Shown here: one piece after another, positions 44,101 to 53,520 of the stretch
How positions within the stretch are numbered: position 1 is the stretch's first letter
Layout of the letters: every line of letters begins with the position of its first letter
Assembly: GCF_002234675.1 (NCBI RefSeq)
Contig: NC_019879.2
Coordinates: forward strand, 16,992,464 to 17,056,463
Length of the DNA stretch: 64,000 nucleotides
Direction: 5' to 3'
Origin: Oryzias latipes
Taxonomy: Eukaryota; Chordata; Actinopteri; Beloniformes; Adrianichthyidae
Translations under genes and position numbers: made by a program
The notes under the pieces: generated by a model
The model's input: only the letters and a program-made list of their open reading frames with translations
The model's database searches: none
What the model was told of the DNA's origin: nothing

Positions 44101-45741
44101 TACTCCCATGTTTAAGCCACTGGGCAGCATCCCTCGATAGCCCTGAGGAGGAGAGGCAAAATCCTGGGCATGCTGAAGTACCGGGGGCCCTCCAGCCTCT
44201 CCACTTCCAGTGTTCTCATTGTAATGGCTCAATGTATTTGCAGTACCACCACTCGTGCTTTCCCTCTCCAAGGCTCCAACAAAGCTCTCAGACACAAAAT
44301 GACGTGTGCTGAGAGAGCCAGCATCTGGGGCTGAGGTAAAGGTCGCAGAGGGTGGCACCTCCTTGTCATAGAACTCAGTGCACGTCCATCTCCCCTTCTT
44401 GAAGGGCTCAGAGCTAGAGTCCAGCTTCACCACCCTGAAGCGAGAGCCTGTAATAGCCACTGTGGGCGCTGAAACTGGAGTTGGAGTAGGAGCAGGCATG
44501 GCAGGAGCGGATGAAACAGGAGCTGAGGCCACAGCTGTAGCAGAGGAGTTCACAGGCTGCAGTGCAGCTGATCCAACTCTTCCCTGTGTCCCGCTGGGAA
44601 CCCCCATGCCGCCAGAGGCACTCACAGCAGCAGCAGCAGCAGTGGTGGTAGTAGCCATGGTGATGTTTGGGTTGATGTTTTGGTGCTGCTGGATCACACT
44701 GAGATTAGCGCTGGACATATGGTTACCTCCAGCTGGAATAGCAGCGCCTCCAGCTTCACTGCTGTTAAGCACATTCAGAGGGAAGCCACCGCCGCTACTG
44801 CTAGCACTTGTGTTGATTCCCCCTCTCACAGGCACACTGGCAGAGCTCAAAGCATTCACATTATTCACACTGCTGGTCTGGGGATTAACTATGCTAAGTG
44901 TGGTGCCTGCTGAAGAGCTGTGCATTCCAGGGACAGATCCTGAGGCCACAATCCCCACAGACTGAGAAGCAATACTTGGAGGGGCAGCATGGGAAACATT
45001 CTCTTGAGGACCCTCCACGCTAGAAGGCATCTTCTGGGTAAAACTAGGTAAAGCTCTGGAAGCGTGTGTAGATGGAGTGATGCTAGATGACACGGGGTAG
45101 CTCTGAGCGTGGTTGGGGTGATGAGAGTGTACAGTCCCGTTCACCATAGTCCCGGTGTGCTGTGCCTGGCTCAGAGCGTGGGGGTGTGAAGGCTGGTTTG
45201 GGGAGACAGCTCCAGGGGTCTCTGCCTCATGAAAGTTGTTCAGCGTCTCCTCTGAAGAGCTCCTCTCCGCGCCAACAGCATCATTCGCTCGAGAAAGGGA
45301 CGCATCCAAGATTTCAGAAGAGGACAGATCCTCTGTGTGGGACTCATCCAAGTCGTCGTAACTTTCAGTGTCCTCTGCAATACTATTATTCGTACTAACC
45401 GACACCTGCGCTGGAGTCACACTTGTGATCTGAAATCCGCTCTTCTTCTTCATCATCTGTGCTCCAGTCGACTGAGTGGTCTGGGGCTGGGGATGCAGGC
45501 TAAGGCTGTGAGGAGGAGGATGGGGACCCGGGGAGGAAGAACCAGCAGGAGGTTGAATCAACAGGGAGCCATGATAATCATCGGCCGAAACGTGGCTGTT
45601 GCTGACCAGAGCGCTCGCCGGTGTTGACAGCGACGAACTGGTCCCGCTGTTTGGGTTGCTGCCCTTTCTATGTGTGGCATTCGGATGCGCCATCTTTCTA
45701 CCACTGCCAGAGTCTCCTGCAGGGTCCGGATGATGATGCAT
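20817..45741 (-). CDS. tsc22d1: TSC22 domain family protein 1, long isoform
   Basis: Three coding exons (45741-43079, 22773-22722, 21086-20817) join in frame to about 994 residues; human long TSC22D1 is slightly over 1000 (recalled). The N-terminal part is low-complexity Ser/Pro/Gln/Ala-rich with two conserved islands: residues about 98-184, with [31 protein letters not shown] and [10 protein letters not shown]; and residues 433-460, with [18 protein letters not shown] and RWTCTEFY. The C-terminus carries the TSC box ([20 protein letters not shown]) and a leucine zipper ([19 protein letters not shown]). The family forms homo- and heterodimers through this region and acts in TGF-beta-responsive and growth/stress signalling; long isoforms bind partners through the N-terminal islands (family knowledge). 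Long homopolymeric Gln tracts known in the human protein are absent here. Start chosen because MHHHP...RKMAHP aligns with the mammalian N-terminus. Confidence 0.96.
21087..22721 (-). other. tsc22d1 intron between shared exons
   Basis: Intron of about 1.6 kb, GT-AG. It contains a run of 17 C on + (21482-21498), an (AAC)6-7 stretch near 21630, and a CG-richer patch at 22130-22260 resembling an old repeat. No gene. Confidence 0.6.
22722..22773 (-). CDS. tsc22d1: tsc22d1 shared internal coding exon, 52 bp
   Basis: Flanked by CTTTTACAG and GTGAGT on the minus strand. It completes a Ser codon and encodes [17 protein letters not shown], the start of the TSC box. Too short to be seen as an open frame; found by following the splice phases. 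Confidence 0.95.
23066..23196 (-). CDS. tsc22d1: tsc22d1 short-isoform first coding exon
   Basis: ATG at 23196-23194; 43 codons plus two bases to the donor AAAAG|GTAAAAG. The next intron is only 292 bases. Confidence 0.92.
23350..23460 (-). promoter_or_regulatory. promoter of tsc22d1 short isoform
   Basis: Read on the minus strand, a GC box GGGGGCG (23456-23450) is followed by a CCAAT box (23421-23417, in GACCAATCAG) and an AT-rich TATA-like AATAAATTAT (23388-23379). Spacing is that of a classical vertebrate promoter and predicts a start near 23350, about 150 bases before the short-isoform ATG. Confidence 0.65.
23916..24346. mobile_element. inverted-repeat element in tsc22d1 intron 1
   Basis: Left end TTAAAGACCCACTCCAAT and the inverse of the right end, TCTTTAGTCCCACTCCAATC, match well. 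The length of about 430 bp and the absence of coding suggest a MITE. Target duplication is unclear. Confidence 0.55.
24347..26878. other. tsc22d1 intron 1, no gene
   Basis: Intronic AT-rich DNA. No coding sequence or clear repeat. The stretch at 25640-25830 is less AT-rich, with no recognised function. Confidence 0.45.
26879..27023. mobile_element. short inverted-repeat element (hAT-like MITE)
   Basis: Ends GGTGTCGGACTCCAGACC and the inverse of GGCCTGGAGTTTGACACC pair over about 30 bases with few mismatches. At 145 bp this is the familiar fish MITE whose ends read GGTGTCNAACTCCAGGCCT. Confidence 0.65.
27024..29553. other. tsc22d1 intron 1, no gene
   Basis: Intronic DNA without recognised genes or repeats. 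Short open frames here have no family resemblance. Confidence 0.45.
29554..30150 (+). repeat. interspersed repeat, non-LTR-like
   Basis: Contains words of a common fish repeat: TTTGTAGAGCACTTTTAAA, AATATTCCAGAGTTTAGGAGC, GAAAAGGCTCAGTCTCC and ACAAACACCTCTGTCTTGTT. It is a diverged copy without an open frame; I assign it to a retrotransposon-derived family only tentatively. Confidence 0.5.
30760..31705. other. CG-richer, probably repeat-derived stretch in intron 1
   Basis: Includes a (GT)n run at 31425-31450, a C10 run near 31232, and a near-duplicate pair GTGAAGGAGAACCGTAATA (31212-31230) and GTGAAGGAGAACAGTAATA (31501-31519). Several 90-140 codon minus-strand frames here have no protein similarity. 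Boundaries of any mobile element are not clear. Confidence 0.4.
31835..31981 (+). repeat. non-LTR retrotransposon 3' tail
   Basis: Contains GAAGCCCATCGAGACGACTG, TTGGGCTATACAAATAAA and a short ATTGAATTGAATTGA end, the standard 3' terminus of an abundant fish LINE. The coding part is missing (5' truncation). Confidence 0.65.
31982..37385. other. tsc22d1 intron 1, repeat-poor stretch
   Basis: More than 5 kb with no recognised mobile element and no gene. Features are simple A/T runs and a palindrome cluster at 35566-35667. As intronic DNA between two promoters of a regulated gene it may hold enhancers, which is inference. Confidence 0.45.
35566..35667. repeat. cluster of four short palindromes
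   Basis: TACCCTATATAGGGTA (35566-35581) is a perfect 16-bp palindrome; GGGTAAA/TTTACCC (35577-35594) forms an alternative hairpin; GATTTATCAAT/ATTGATAAATC (35613-35635) has 11-bp arms around one base; TACATTGTAT/ATACAATGTA (35645-35667) has 10-bp arms. Confidence 0.8.
37387..37870 (+). repeat. interspersed repeat with GGCCTCATTTATAAA end
   Basis: Begins GGGGCCTCATTTATAAACG then GCGTACGCACAAAAG, repeated as GCGTACGCACAAAAACG at 37516-37532. This is the signature of a widespread fish repeat. The second half carries CTTGCCCAAGGGCCCTCACT. Open frames inside are not genes. Confidence 0.5.
37871..43078. other. tsc22d1 intron 1, portion next to long first exon
   Basis: No gene. A SINE-tail fragment lies at 39935-39985 (CAGCCCCGTGACCCTGAAAG). 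The intron ends against the exon donor GTAAGA (minus strand) at 43078-43073. Confidence 0.5.
43079..45741 (-). CDS. tsc22d1: tsc22d1 long-isoform first coding exon
   Basis: A 2663-base coding exon. The open frame reads on four codons' worth past the donor (GACAG|GTAAGAA) to a stop in the intron, but the GT donor and phase 2 agree with splicing to the 52-bp exon. A (GCA/GCT)-type triplet run near 44625-44645 encodes an Ala tract. Several antisense frames here (for example 44378-44965) are shadows. Confidence 0.95.
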
Positions 45742-46620
45742 TTCGAGGGGATCCGCCGGGCGGTAGTTGCTCTCTGACAGAATGTAGACTGTGGCTCGTT
45801 AACGGCGCCGTCTTGCAAAAACTACAATAAACATACAACCCAACTGAAAAATATAAGGCAAGTCAGAAAGTAGGGCGGTTGGCCTCAAAACTTGGGCAAA
45901 CCCGTGCCAATATCCACAGCCTCGCGCACAGGATTCAGAGTTTTCTTGTGACAGCTAGCAAAGCTAGTGGCCGCTTGTTCAACAGCTAGCCGCTAACGTC
46001 AGCTGATGCCAGTTGTACTTCGCCGGTTAACGTCCGCTGGAGCCTTTGTTAGCAGTGAACGAACAGCCCGTGTGTTTCACTCTTTCGAGTTGCAGAGTAC
46101 ACAAGTTTGACTAGCGATACCCCCCGTTAGGAGGTTCAATCAAATACTAGCTTGACAGAGGAGTATCGTCAGCTAGTTGTTAGCTGCCAGTTTCCATCAC
46201 CGGCTAGCTATGCTGAGGGTGTAGTGAGTCGTTCAAACTACTTATTTACCCAGATTAAGCAAAGTAAACAAAGGAGCCTTTTCATTAGAGAAACGGTGAT
46301 GCAAATGCAAAAAAACATCCACCTAATACCGGAGTGCAGAGGCTAAATCCATTCCATCTAATCCTCGTTTCTGGTATTGGTTTTGCTGTATCACCGGTCC
46401 TCCCCAGTGGCGGCGACGTTCAGTATGTGGCCTCCTTCGCGGCTGCTGTGGATCTGTGCTGTGACGGCACTGAAAGGGAGGGGTGTGCCGTAATATGGCG
46501 ACTGCGCATGGCCTCTCCTGCCAGACATAAAGCAGTCTGGGTGAGGCGGCGGCTCACGAACTTTATATCAACATCGACGGAATTTGCCGTAAAGAGCCGA
46601 GTGAAGGCGCTCCACGCGAC
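45742..46620 (-). promoter_or_regulatory. tsc22d1 long-isoform 5' UTR and CpG-rich promoter
   Basis: CG-containing words are much denser here than in the flanking intron and intergenic DNA. CTAGC/GCTAG words recur between 45950 and 46210. A perfect YY1-type AATATGGCGAC (46492-46502) overlaps an NRF1-like TGCGCATG (46503-46510). No TATA box is obvious, as usual for CpG promoters. The transcription start and any 5' UTR intron are not resolved. Confidence 0.55.
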
Positions 46621-47687
46621 ACCACACTGGATTATACCATCTAGATTTTTACGTACACATTGAAATAAAAACTAAAAAAACTAAATGAAGAGTAACATGA
46701 TGTATTTACCTTGCAAACGTCACACAAATCATTCATTAAAATAGTTTATTTTGATTTTCTTAATTATAATCGTTTTCACTCATGAAATAGTTTTGTTTTA
46801 GTCTGAAATATGATCTATAATTTTTTTTTCTTTCATATTGACAAAAAAATCGTATCAATTAGAAATTTTTTGTGTTTATTTTCAATTGTTGTTTCCGTTT
46901 ATGTAACACATCTGTAGATTTTTAAACCCCTCTACATTCTGGAATGGGTTGTTCCAAATCATAAACAGCAGTTTGGTAAACATAATTTTTGCTTAACTTT
47001 CTTTAATTTAATTAATCAGTTTACAAGAAATTGTTTTATATAGCATCAGGCTAAATAAATGAACCGAATATTCACAATAATTAATTCAAAATTTACTTTA
47101 TCAACGAAGTGTAAATATGTGCAACAGTTACAGATAACTTGATAGTTGCACTAGCAAATAAATAACTAAATCAATGTTTAGAAAGAACTTCAAATATTTT
47201 AAAGGAAAAGACATAAAAATCTGATACGTGATAAACGTTTTATTTTGATTGGGCAAAACAGGAGGACATCAGTGTTAGTGAAACAAAGGCAGACAGAGAG
47301 CTGCTGGATCCCTCTGCAGACACAGGTGTTGGGTACACTGCAGGATTATTCTACACACAGGTACTGTTTGGGGCCTCTGTCTCTCCCCTGTGTCAGACAG
47401 AGTGAGTAAAAGAGGCAGAGAGAAGAAAACACATTTGGTGATTGTTAATGTTGCCAAGGTCAACGAACTCTCAGTCAAACATCTCTTTTTTTTAGTGTTC
47501 TGGTCTTTTCTGTACATTAGTTATTCTCCTTTTTTATTTATCTTTTCAGGTGTCTCCATAACCTTTTTGGTATCAGACGATCAGACATTGACAGATCATT
47601 GGACACAAAGTTATTTTAAAGCCATTGCAATTATTAAATTATTAGCTATATGATTGATTCAGATTTTAACTTCATTCCTGTCAAGTC
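46621..47687. other. intergenic, no gene recognised
   Basis: AT-rich sequence upstream of tsc22d1, with no coding sequence or clear repeat. Confidence 0.5.
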
Positions 47688-48373
47688 AGGCCTGTTCACA
47701 CCGGGACGAATTTCGCCGGCGATTTTCGCCGACGTTTAACGCCTCGTGACTAAACAAAGGGCACCAACGAGAGTGTGCACACCGACGCGAAAAAACGCCA
47801 GGCGTTAAAGCGTCAAAAAAAAAAAACGCCTCGGGTTCGTTTTTTTTTTTCGACGCGTCGCGTCGAAATCTACTCGACCAATGAGAATGGCGCTTTTGCT
47901 CACGTGTCTGGAGCTTCTGAAGTTACAGTAAAACACAACTTGGGGGCGCTCAAACACAAAACTGCCTTGCTGAGCACACATACCAGCGAAGAAGATAGAC
48001 GCCAAGTAGCGTCTACACTGCCGCGAAGAAATAATGACGGACATTCTAAAATATCCCCGAACCAAGTACCAGTTGGAGCTACTGGTGCTTGAAATATTCA
48101 TGTTTTCTTTGTTTGATTCTGACAAGCGTGTAAATACTTGCTCTCTTCTTCTGAGTGAAAAGCGACTTTCAGAAGCGTAAAGTTGCGCAGCGCCACCTTG
48201 TGTACAGGAGTATTTCTGTTTTACATTAAGCGCCATCTAATGTCAGGGAATGAAATTGCATGTTCACTCCACTCATCGTCAGCGAAAATCGCCTGGGTGT
48301 GAACACAAAAAACGTGGCGAAAAACGCTGGCGAATAACGCCTGGCGAATATTCGTCCCGGTGTGTACGGGCCT
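47688..48373 (-). mobile_element. PIF/Harbinger non-autonomous element, both ends present
   Basis: Ends AGGCCTGTTCACACCGGGAC and the inverse of ...GTCCCGGTGTGTACGGGCCT form an inverted repeat of over 20 bases. The body matches the copy at 10315-11138, but the transposase fragment is further shortened: SESNKENMNISS is followed soon by RGYFRMSV, with the Arg-rich FWVHPI part deleted. Flanking triplets differ, so the target duplication has decayed. Confidence 0.75.
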
Positions 48374-49145
48374 TTATGCATCGAAACAAATGGGGACAAG
48401 AGACGGCAGACTGCAGCTTTAAATCACCCATAAAAAAGCAAAACTGAAGCTGCAACCCTTCACATAAATTCTCTATTCTCTCATCTTGTTCTTAAAGAAA
48501 GTCTTAGTGAGCACTGTATGCTTTCACAACCTGTGACTGACATCTAGCTGTTCACCTTAATCCATAAAGGAACAGAGGGGTATGCAGTTACTTCTCAACT
48601 CTTTTGAGATTCAATTTCCTTCACCCTGCTAATAAGGAAGAAGTACACAGAGATGTATTGTAAATGCTTAAGACAGAAAGTATGACAGCTCTTGAAGAAA
48701 ACAGCCACAAAAGTGGTTCTTTACCAAAAAATAATAATTGTAATTACCGGTATTGTAATTGTTATCGTTGATTGCATTGGGAAAACCTAAGTCATTTTTC
48801 AAAAATGCAGCAAGAGATGCAATATATGTGGCACAAATGCACATAAATTATCCAATGTATAGTGATTTTAAGTTATATTTGTTCTTTAATGGGTCCAGAA
48901 ACTGCTTCTTCCATCCAAAGACATTTTTAAGAAGAGTTTGGCAAAAGTTTCATGAATCAGCTACAGTTTCTGTTCAAATCTGTTGGTAAACTTTTTTTTT
49001 TTATTTATTTATTTTTTTTTTTACTTGTCCTGTCCAACAGCTAGGCAGGCAGATGAGAGCTGAGGGCGTCTTGTGTTGGACATATTTTACTTTAACAAGA
49101 GGGGTTATTAATCTTCAGACAAACCAAAGGTATGTCTGAATAAAC
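48374..49145. other. intergenic, no gene recognised
   Basis: AT-rich, with a T-rich run near 48995-49022. No gene seen. Confidence 0.45.
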
Positions 49146-49149
49146 CCCT

Positions 49150-50840
49150 TTTGTAATTGAGGCCAAACTTTATTCATTTCAACCATGATTGAAAATCTTT
49201 GGTGTTGGACCGGACGGAAAAGGAAAGAAGGGAAGAAGAGGGAGGGATGTCGGGGGGGGGGGGGGGGGGGTGATAGTGAGAGGGGGGGGTAAGACCATGA
49301 AGCAGCATAGAGTAGACAGGTTTACTGGTTGTTTATCATTACGGTACGGTTCAAATGTAGTACAAAAAGGGCGGGGCCTGTTCACACACACTCAAATACT
49401 ATCAACACACCTGCTAGCTGCAAAATATGTTCACATGTCAACATGTACACAAAACAGATAGTGTTCACGAACGCATACCTATGCCTTTAAACCAACTAGT
49501 GTGAAATCTTTCATTCATTCAATCATGCAAACTATAAGTGCAAAGGTGAGCTAACACCTGTGCTCAGGTGAGTGTTTATGTTCTTCTAAAATGGATGGTG
49601 GAATGTGAAAAGAAGGAGGAGGAGCGCCCAGCCACCCCCACACCCAGACCCCCGCCGCAGCGGCAGCCGGAATTCCCCCAACGCCACACGGGAACAGGCA
49701 GGGAACAACCGCCCCCCGGGCGACCAAGACCGCCACCCAGGCCAGGGCCAGCAGGACCACCGCGAGGCCCCCAGAGCCAGAGAGCAGGGATGCGCGGAGG
49801 GAAAGAGAGCGCCGCCCCAGCCCAGCCAGGAAAGCAGCCCCCCCGCCGCGCCGGAAGAGCCCATCGCAGGGCCCCACCGGAGAAGGACGCCCACAGCACC
49901 AGACGAGCACCCCACCACCACCCAGGAGTTCCGGGCATCCCCCCGCCCCAACCCCAGGTACGAGCCAGGACCCCCCAAGGAAGACCCGCTCCGCACTCCA
50001 GGCAGCCACCCACCCGGCCCACGGTTGGTCCAGGGAGGAGCAAGGCAGGGGCCCGCCGCCCCCGCCCAGGAGGGGGGAACCCCGGGGAAAAAAGGGCGGC
50101 CCACAATGGGTGTTATAAATATGGCCCGACCAGGCTCGGCCATGTTGGAAGTTTGGCGGGGCCCAGCGCTCAGGGGCAAGGACCAGGACCCACCCCCCAG
50201 GGACACGAACACCCCCGGCTCAGATGTAATATGAACCCCCCCACCGTGCGGAGAGAGCACCGTCAGGCCCAGGGAGCCGGCACCCAAGGGACACGGCCGC
50301 CATCGCCAAGGGGCCCGCACCCCCCACCAGGGAAAGGGTAGGGGACAGATGGACCCAGGTCCCACCTTCCTTGCAAAATGTGTGTGCGTGTATGTGTGTT
50401 TGAGAGGGTGTGTGTGTGCATGTGTGTGTGTTTGTGTTGGAATGTATATATTGAAGGGGGAGGGGTGTGTGTACTAAGGGGGGTGCAGTTAAAATTGGCG
50501 AGTAGGGCACTAAGGGGACATCTCCTGATTACTCACAGTGATGTCCCCTCACCCTCCCCACCAAGGGGCCCTAAATGTCTAAGGTGCGGTTAAAATTGGC
50601 GGGTAGGGTGCCAGAAGGAGATCTGCTGCTTGCTTGCAGTGATGTCCAAGCACCCCCTCTACCAAGGACCCTACATGTCTAAGGTGCAAATAAAACCGAA
50701 AGAGGGGGGGCCCACTCCATACGGCAACCATAGGAGGGGGGTAAACTTTCAAGTGCAACCCACAGGGACAGGAAAATACAATCTGTCCAGATACCTGTGA
50801 AGGTTTTTGGTTTCTTTTACAAGTCGAATGAGGGTAAAGA
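49150..50840 (+). repeat. GC-rich interspersed repeat, probably retrotransposon 5' region
   Basis: A unit running through GGTGTTGGACCGGACGG, a G19 run (49252-49270), GGGCGGGGCCTGTTCACA and then a C/G-rich purine-rich block at about 49600-50340. The block lacks stops on several frames of both strands (257 and 259 codons on opposite strands), with Pro/Arg/Gly-dominated translations, as expected from composition. It ends in TG-rich sequence and a tandem pair at 50474-50680. From memory, similar sequence is repeated in fish genomes; I infer a 5' region of a non-LTR element, not a gene. Confidence 0.55.
50474..50680 (+). repeat. tandem repeat, two units of about 100-105 bp
   Basis: CTAAG...TTAAAATTGGCG starts at 50474 and 50579, and a third partial start (CTAAGGTGCAAATAAAA) at 50679. 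Units share GTTAAAATTGGCG, CAGTGATGTCC and CCCTAAATGTCT-like ends. Confidence 0.75.
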
Positions 50841-53190
50841 CTCAAGGACATGTTTATGCTGCAGACTTGCGTCAGCAACGTTTTCTCCAGAAATGTATCA
50901 TGGGTCTGACAATCTACTATGAAGCCCTACTACAAAGTTCCACAGCTATGAATGTATGCAGTTTAAACATCACAGCACATTAGCACAGTTTGTAGGATTA
51001 GCTGGTGTGACCAAAAAACAGCATTCAAGGCTTTGGTGTTTCAAAAGGAATGCCACTGCTGAAAATGATCAGAAAAGCATGAATTAATCAAACAGTAATC
51101 CTAGCTGTGATATGCACAGTGGTGAGTGAAAGGGAAACTGGAGAGCAGCCGGTGGAAACATTGGTTTTAATAATGAAGGAGTGAATCCAGGATGGCACAG
51201 AGCCTTGGTCAAGCTGAGTCAAACAATGTTTGAGAAAAATGATTCTTCCTGCAGTTGGTTACATTCTGGTATTTGAGTTTTAAAATTTCCAGCTAATGAT
51301 AGCAGATTCATAAGAAAGTGAGCCATAAACCAAACTCACAGCAAAATAGCATATTTAGAAGTTGTATGTTTTCATGTCAGAAAGACAGTTTTTTTTCTGT
51401 TTCAAATAAACAAATAAATAACTGTGTATTCTTTACAAGATCTAGAAATTGTTTCCACAATTATCAACAGCTTATTTTTATAACTACACCAGAACACAAT
51501 GACTTTTGATTGTAGCGCCCTCATCAGGTCATCAAAGTATTTGTCTGAAGTCAAAAGTGCTGGAGAATGAATTAATATTAATCCCTTTTCTGTCAGCTGG
51601 AGTGATGCTAAAGCTAGAAGACAAATCACTTCAAAAGTGTGTTATATCTTTATGTATTTTTATTACGTTCAGTTTATTTTCTATTTTACAAGTCTTTATA
51701 AATCAAGTTAACATAGGACCAAAGAAAAGGTTTTGCCACAGCTACAGTCAGTGTTTGCACAGACCTGCCAGAATTTTCAGGCTGTTTTCCTTTTGTCTCT
51801 TGCTTGCACATTTTAGGGACTAAATTTGTCCACTGGAGGCTGCCATGGCAACAGCCTTTGGTGAGCAATAAACCTTTACTGTAAAAATATTACATTTAAT
51901 TTTTTTAAATCTATTTTGTATCACATTTGGGTGTTGAGGGACATGTCACTCAAGTTAGAACCAAGACAGGAAAATGACACAGTGCCAGTAATGTCAGAAC
52001 ACCCTTCATCCTCTGGCTGACACAGATTTCTGGGTGAATTTCCCCACAGTGAGGCTGACCTTGATGGGAAAGTTTAAACCACAAGAAGTATTGTGCCAAG
52101 CTCATTTCATCCCTGATGAAAAGGGAGTTATGAAGCCTTCATCCAGCAGAGGACATGAAGAGGACTGCCGAAGCTTCACCCAGATCCAAGCCCTCGTAAT
52201 GGAAGGAAGTTGGGCCTGCGATTTATCGTCTCACCTAGCGTGTTGTATTTACACACACTTTCCACAGAACCGAATAAAGCCGATAAGCTGTGAGCAGAAG
52301 CCTGGGGAACTTTGGAGGCTCTATGCGTAAGTCTTGATGTGGGTGAGAGCTCTCCTCTGTGGAGTTTCATGAGAAAGTGCTGACAGCTGCTCAGTTGGCA
52401 TCACTGTCTGTGTTGCACAGATTTGTCAGGTTACTCTGAAGAGAAAGATGCGAAACAGAGTAAGTTTTTTTTGTTGGAATGCTCAAATCTCTATCTAACA
52501 ATGGGGTTTTAAAACCTTCTTTTAACCTTGTGAGTGTATGAGATACCAAAGTCGTGACCATAATCACTCAAGACTTTGTATGCTGCTGGATAACAGAGTA
52601 AGGCCTAATGGGAAAAAGTTTATTTTTTGATTTAATTACCAAACAGACCAAATCAAAACTATCAAAATTTTCGGTGGCTTAGTTTGTAACTTTTAAACAA
52701 CTCAGTTTCTAAACTTTACAAAGTTTACTCTTTACTCTTCTGACCTACTTGGAAGTGCTTTATTTAATGACTATCAAATACGTTTGAAAGTAAACATTGT
52801 CAAAGGAATAACCCCATCACGAAATGACAGCGTACAATACAGGTTTCACTTTTTAAGTTTTAATTTTTTAAGCCAGTCTTTATGATTTAAAACTAATTGT
52901 GTTATTAGTTTATAAAACATTAAAAAATAACCATGACGGGCTGCACAGTGGTGCAGTCAAAATAGTCAAAATTGTTGATTTGACAAAAAACCTTTGCTGA
53001 TGAAAAATATTTTTGATACTTTTGTACTTTTTGAATGTAAATATAAGGATGTCTTAAAATGTGTGTATTAAAATTAAAGTTAAACCTTATTCCCTGACTG
53101 TATTGCTCAAAGATGATAATCTTCATTATCAAAACTAAAAACAAACAGACATAACTATACAATTTAAATCTTGAATGAATTGATTTCTTT
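50841..53190. other. intergenic, no gene recognised
   Basis: No coding region supported. GGGCTGCACAGTGGTGCAGT at 52937-52956 is a short fragment of the tRNA-SINE head. Open frames near 51500 and 52034 have no recognisable domain. Confidence 0.45.
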
Positions 53191-53194
53191 TCTG

Positions 53195-53520
53195 AGACAT
53201 CAGATTGATGAAACAGCAAAACAGGGGTGGGATTATTTAAGTTGCTTCCTCCCACCCCCTTTTCAGCGTTTTATTAAACTCTTCTTTGACAAACTTAATA
53301 TTTAATAGTCTCAGTGTCTGTATGCATAGGAGTTATTGTGTCTATCTATGATTAAGAGTAACAATGGAATTAGTCACAACTGTGTGTGGATGCGCATGTA
53401 TATTAATTTTCTAATCAACGCCACAACTAATTATCCTAAGTTTTGATACATCTCTGTATAGATGTACAATTCTGTGTTTTTTGTTTTGTTTTGTTTGCTT
53501 GAAATAAACAATTTCAAAAT
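53195..53520 (+). repeat. candidate non-LTR retrotransposon 3' tail
   Basis: GGGGTGGGATTATTTAAGTT, a C-rich TTCCTCCCACCCCCTTTTC, then a (TTTTG)n stretch ending CTTGAAATAAACAATTTC resemble a fish LINE 3' UTR. No reverse transcriptase remains. Confidence 0.4.

Noticed and set aside
44378..44965. 195-codon + strand frame
   Set aside because: Shadow of the tsc22d1 long exon on the opposite strand.
49568..50341. 257-codon proline-rich + strand frame as a gene
   Set aside because: Open frames overlap on both strands, composition alone explains them, and the flanks look like one interspersed repeat.
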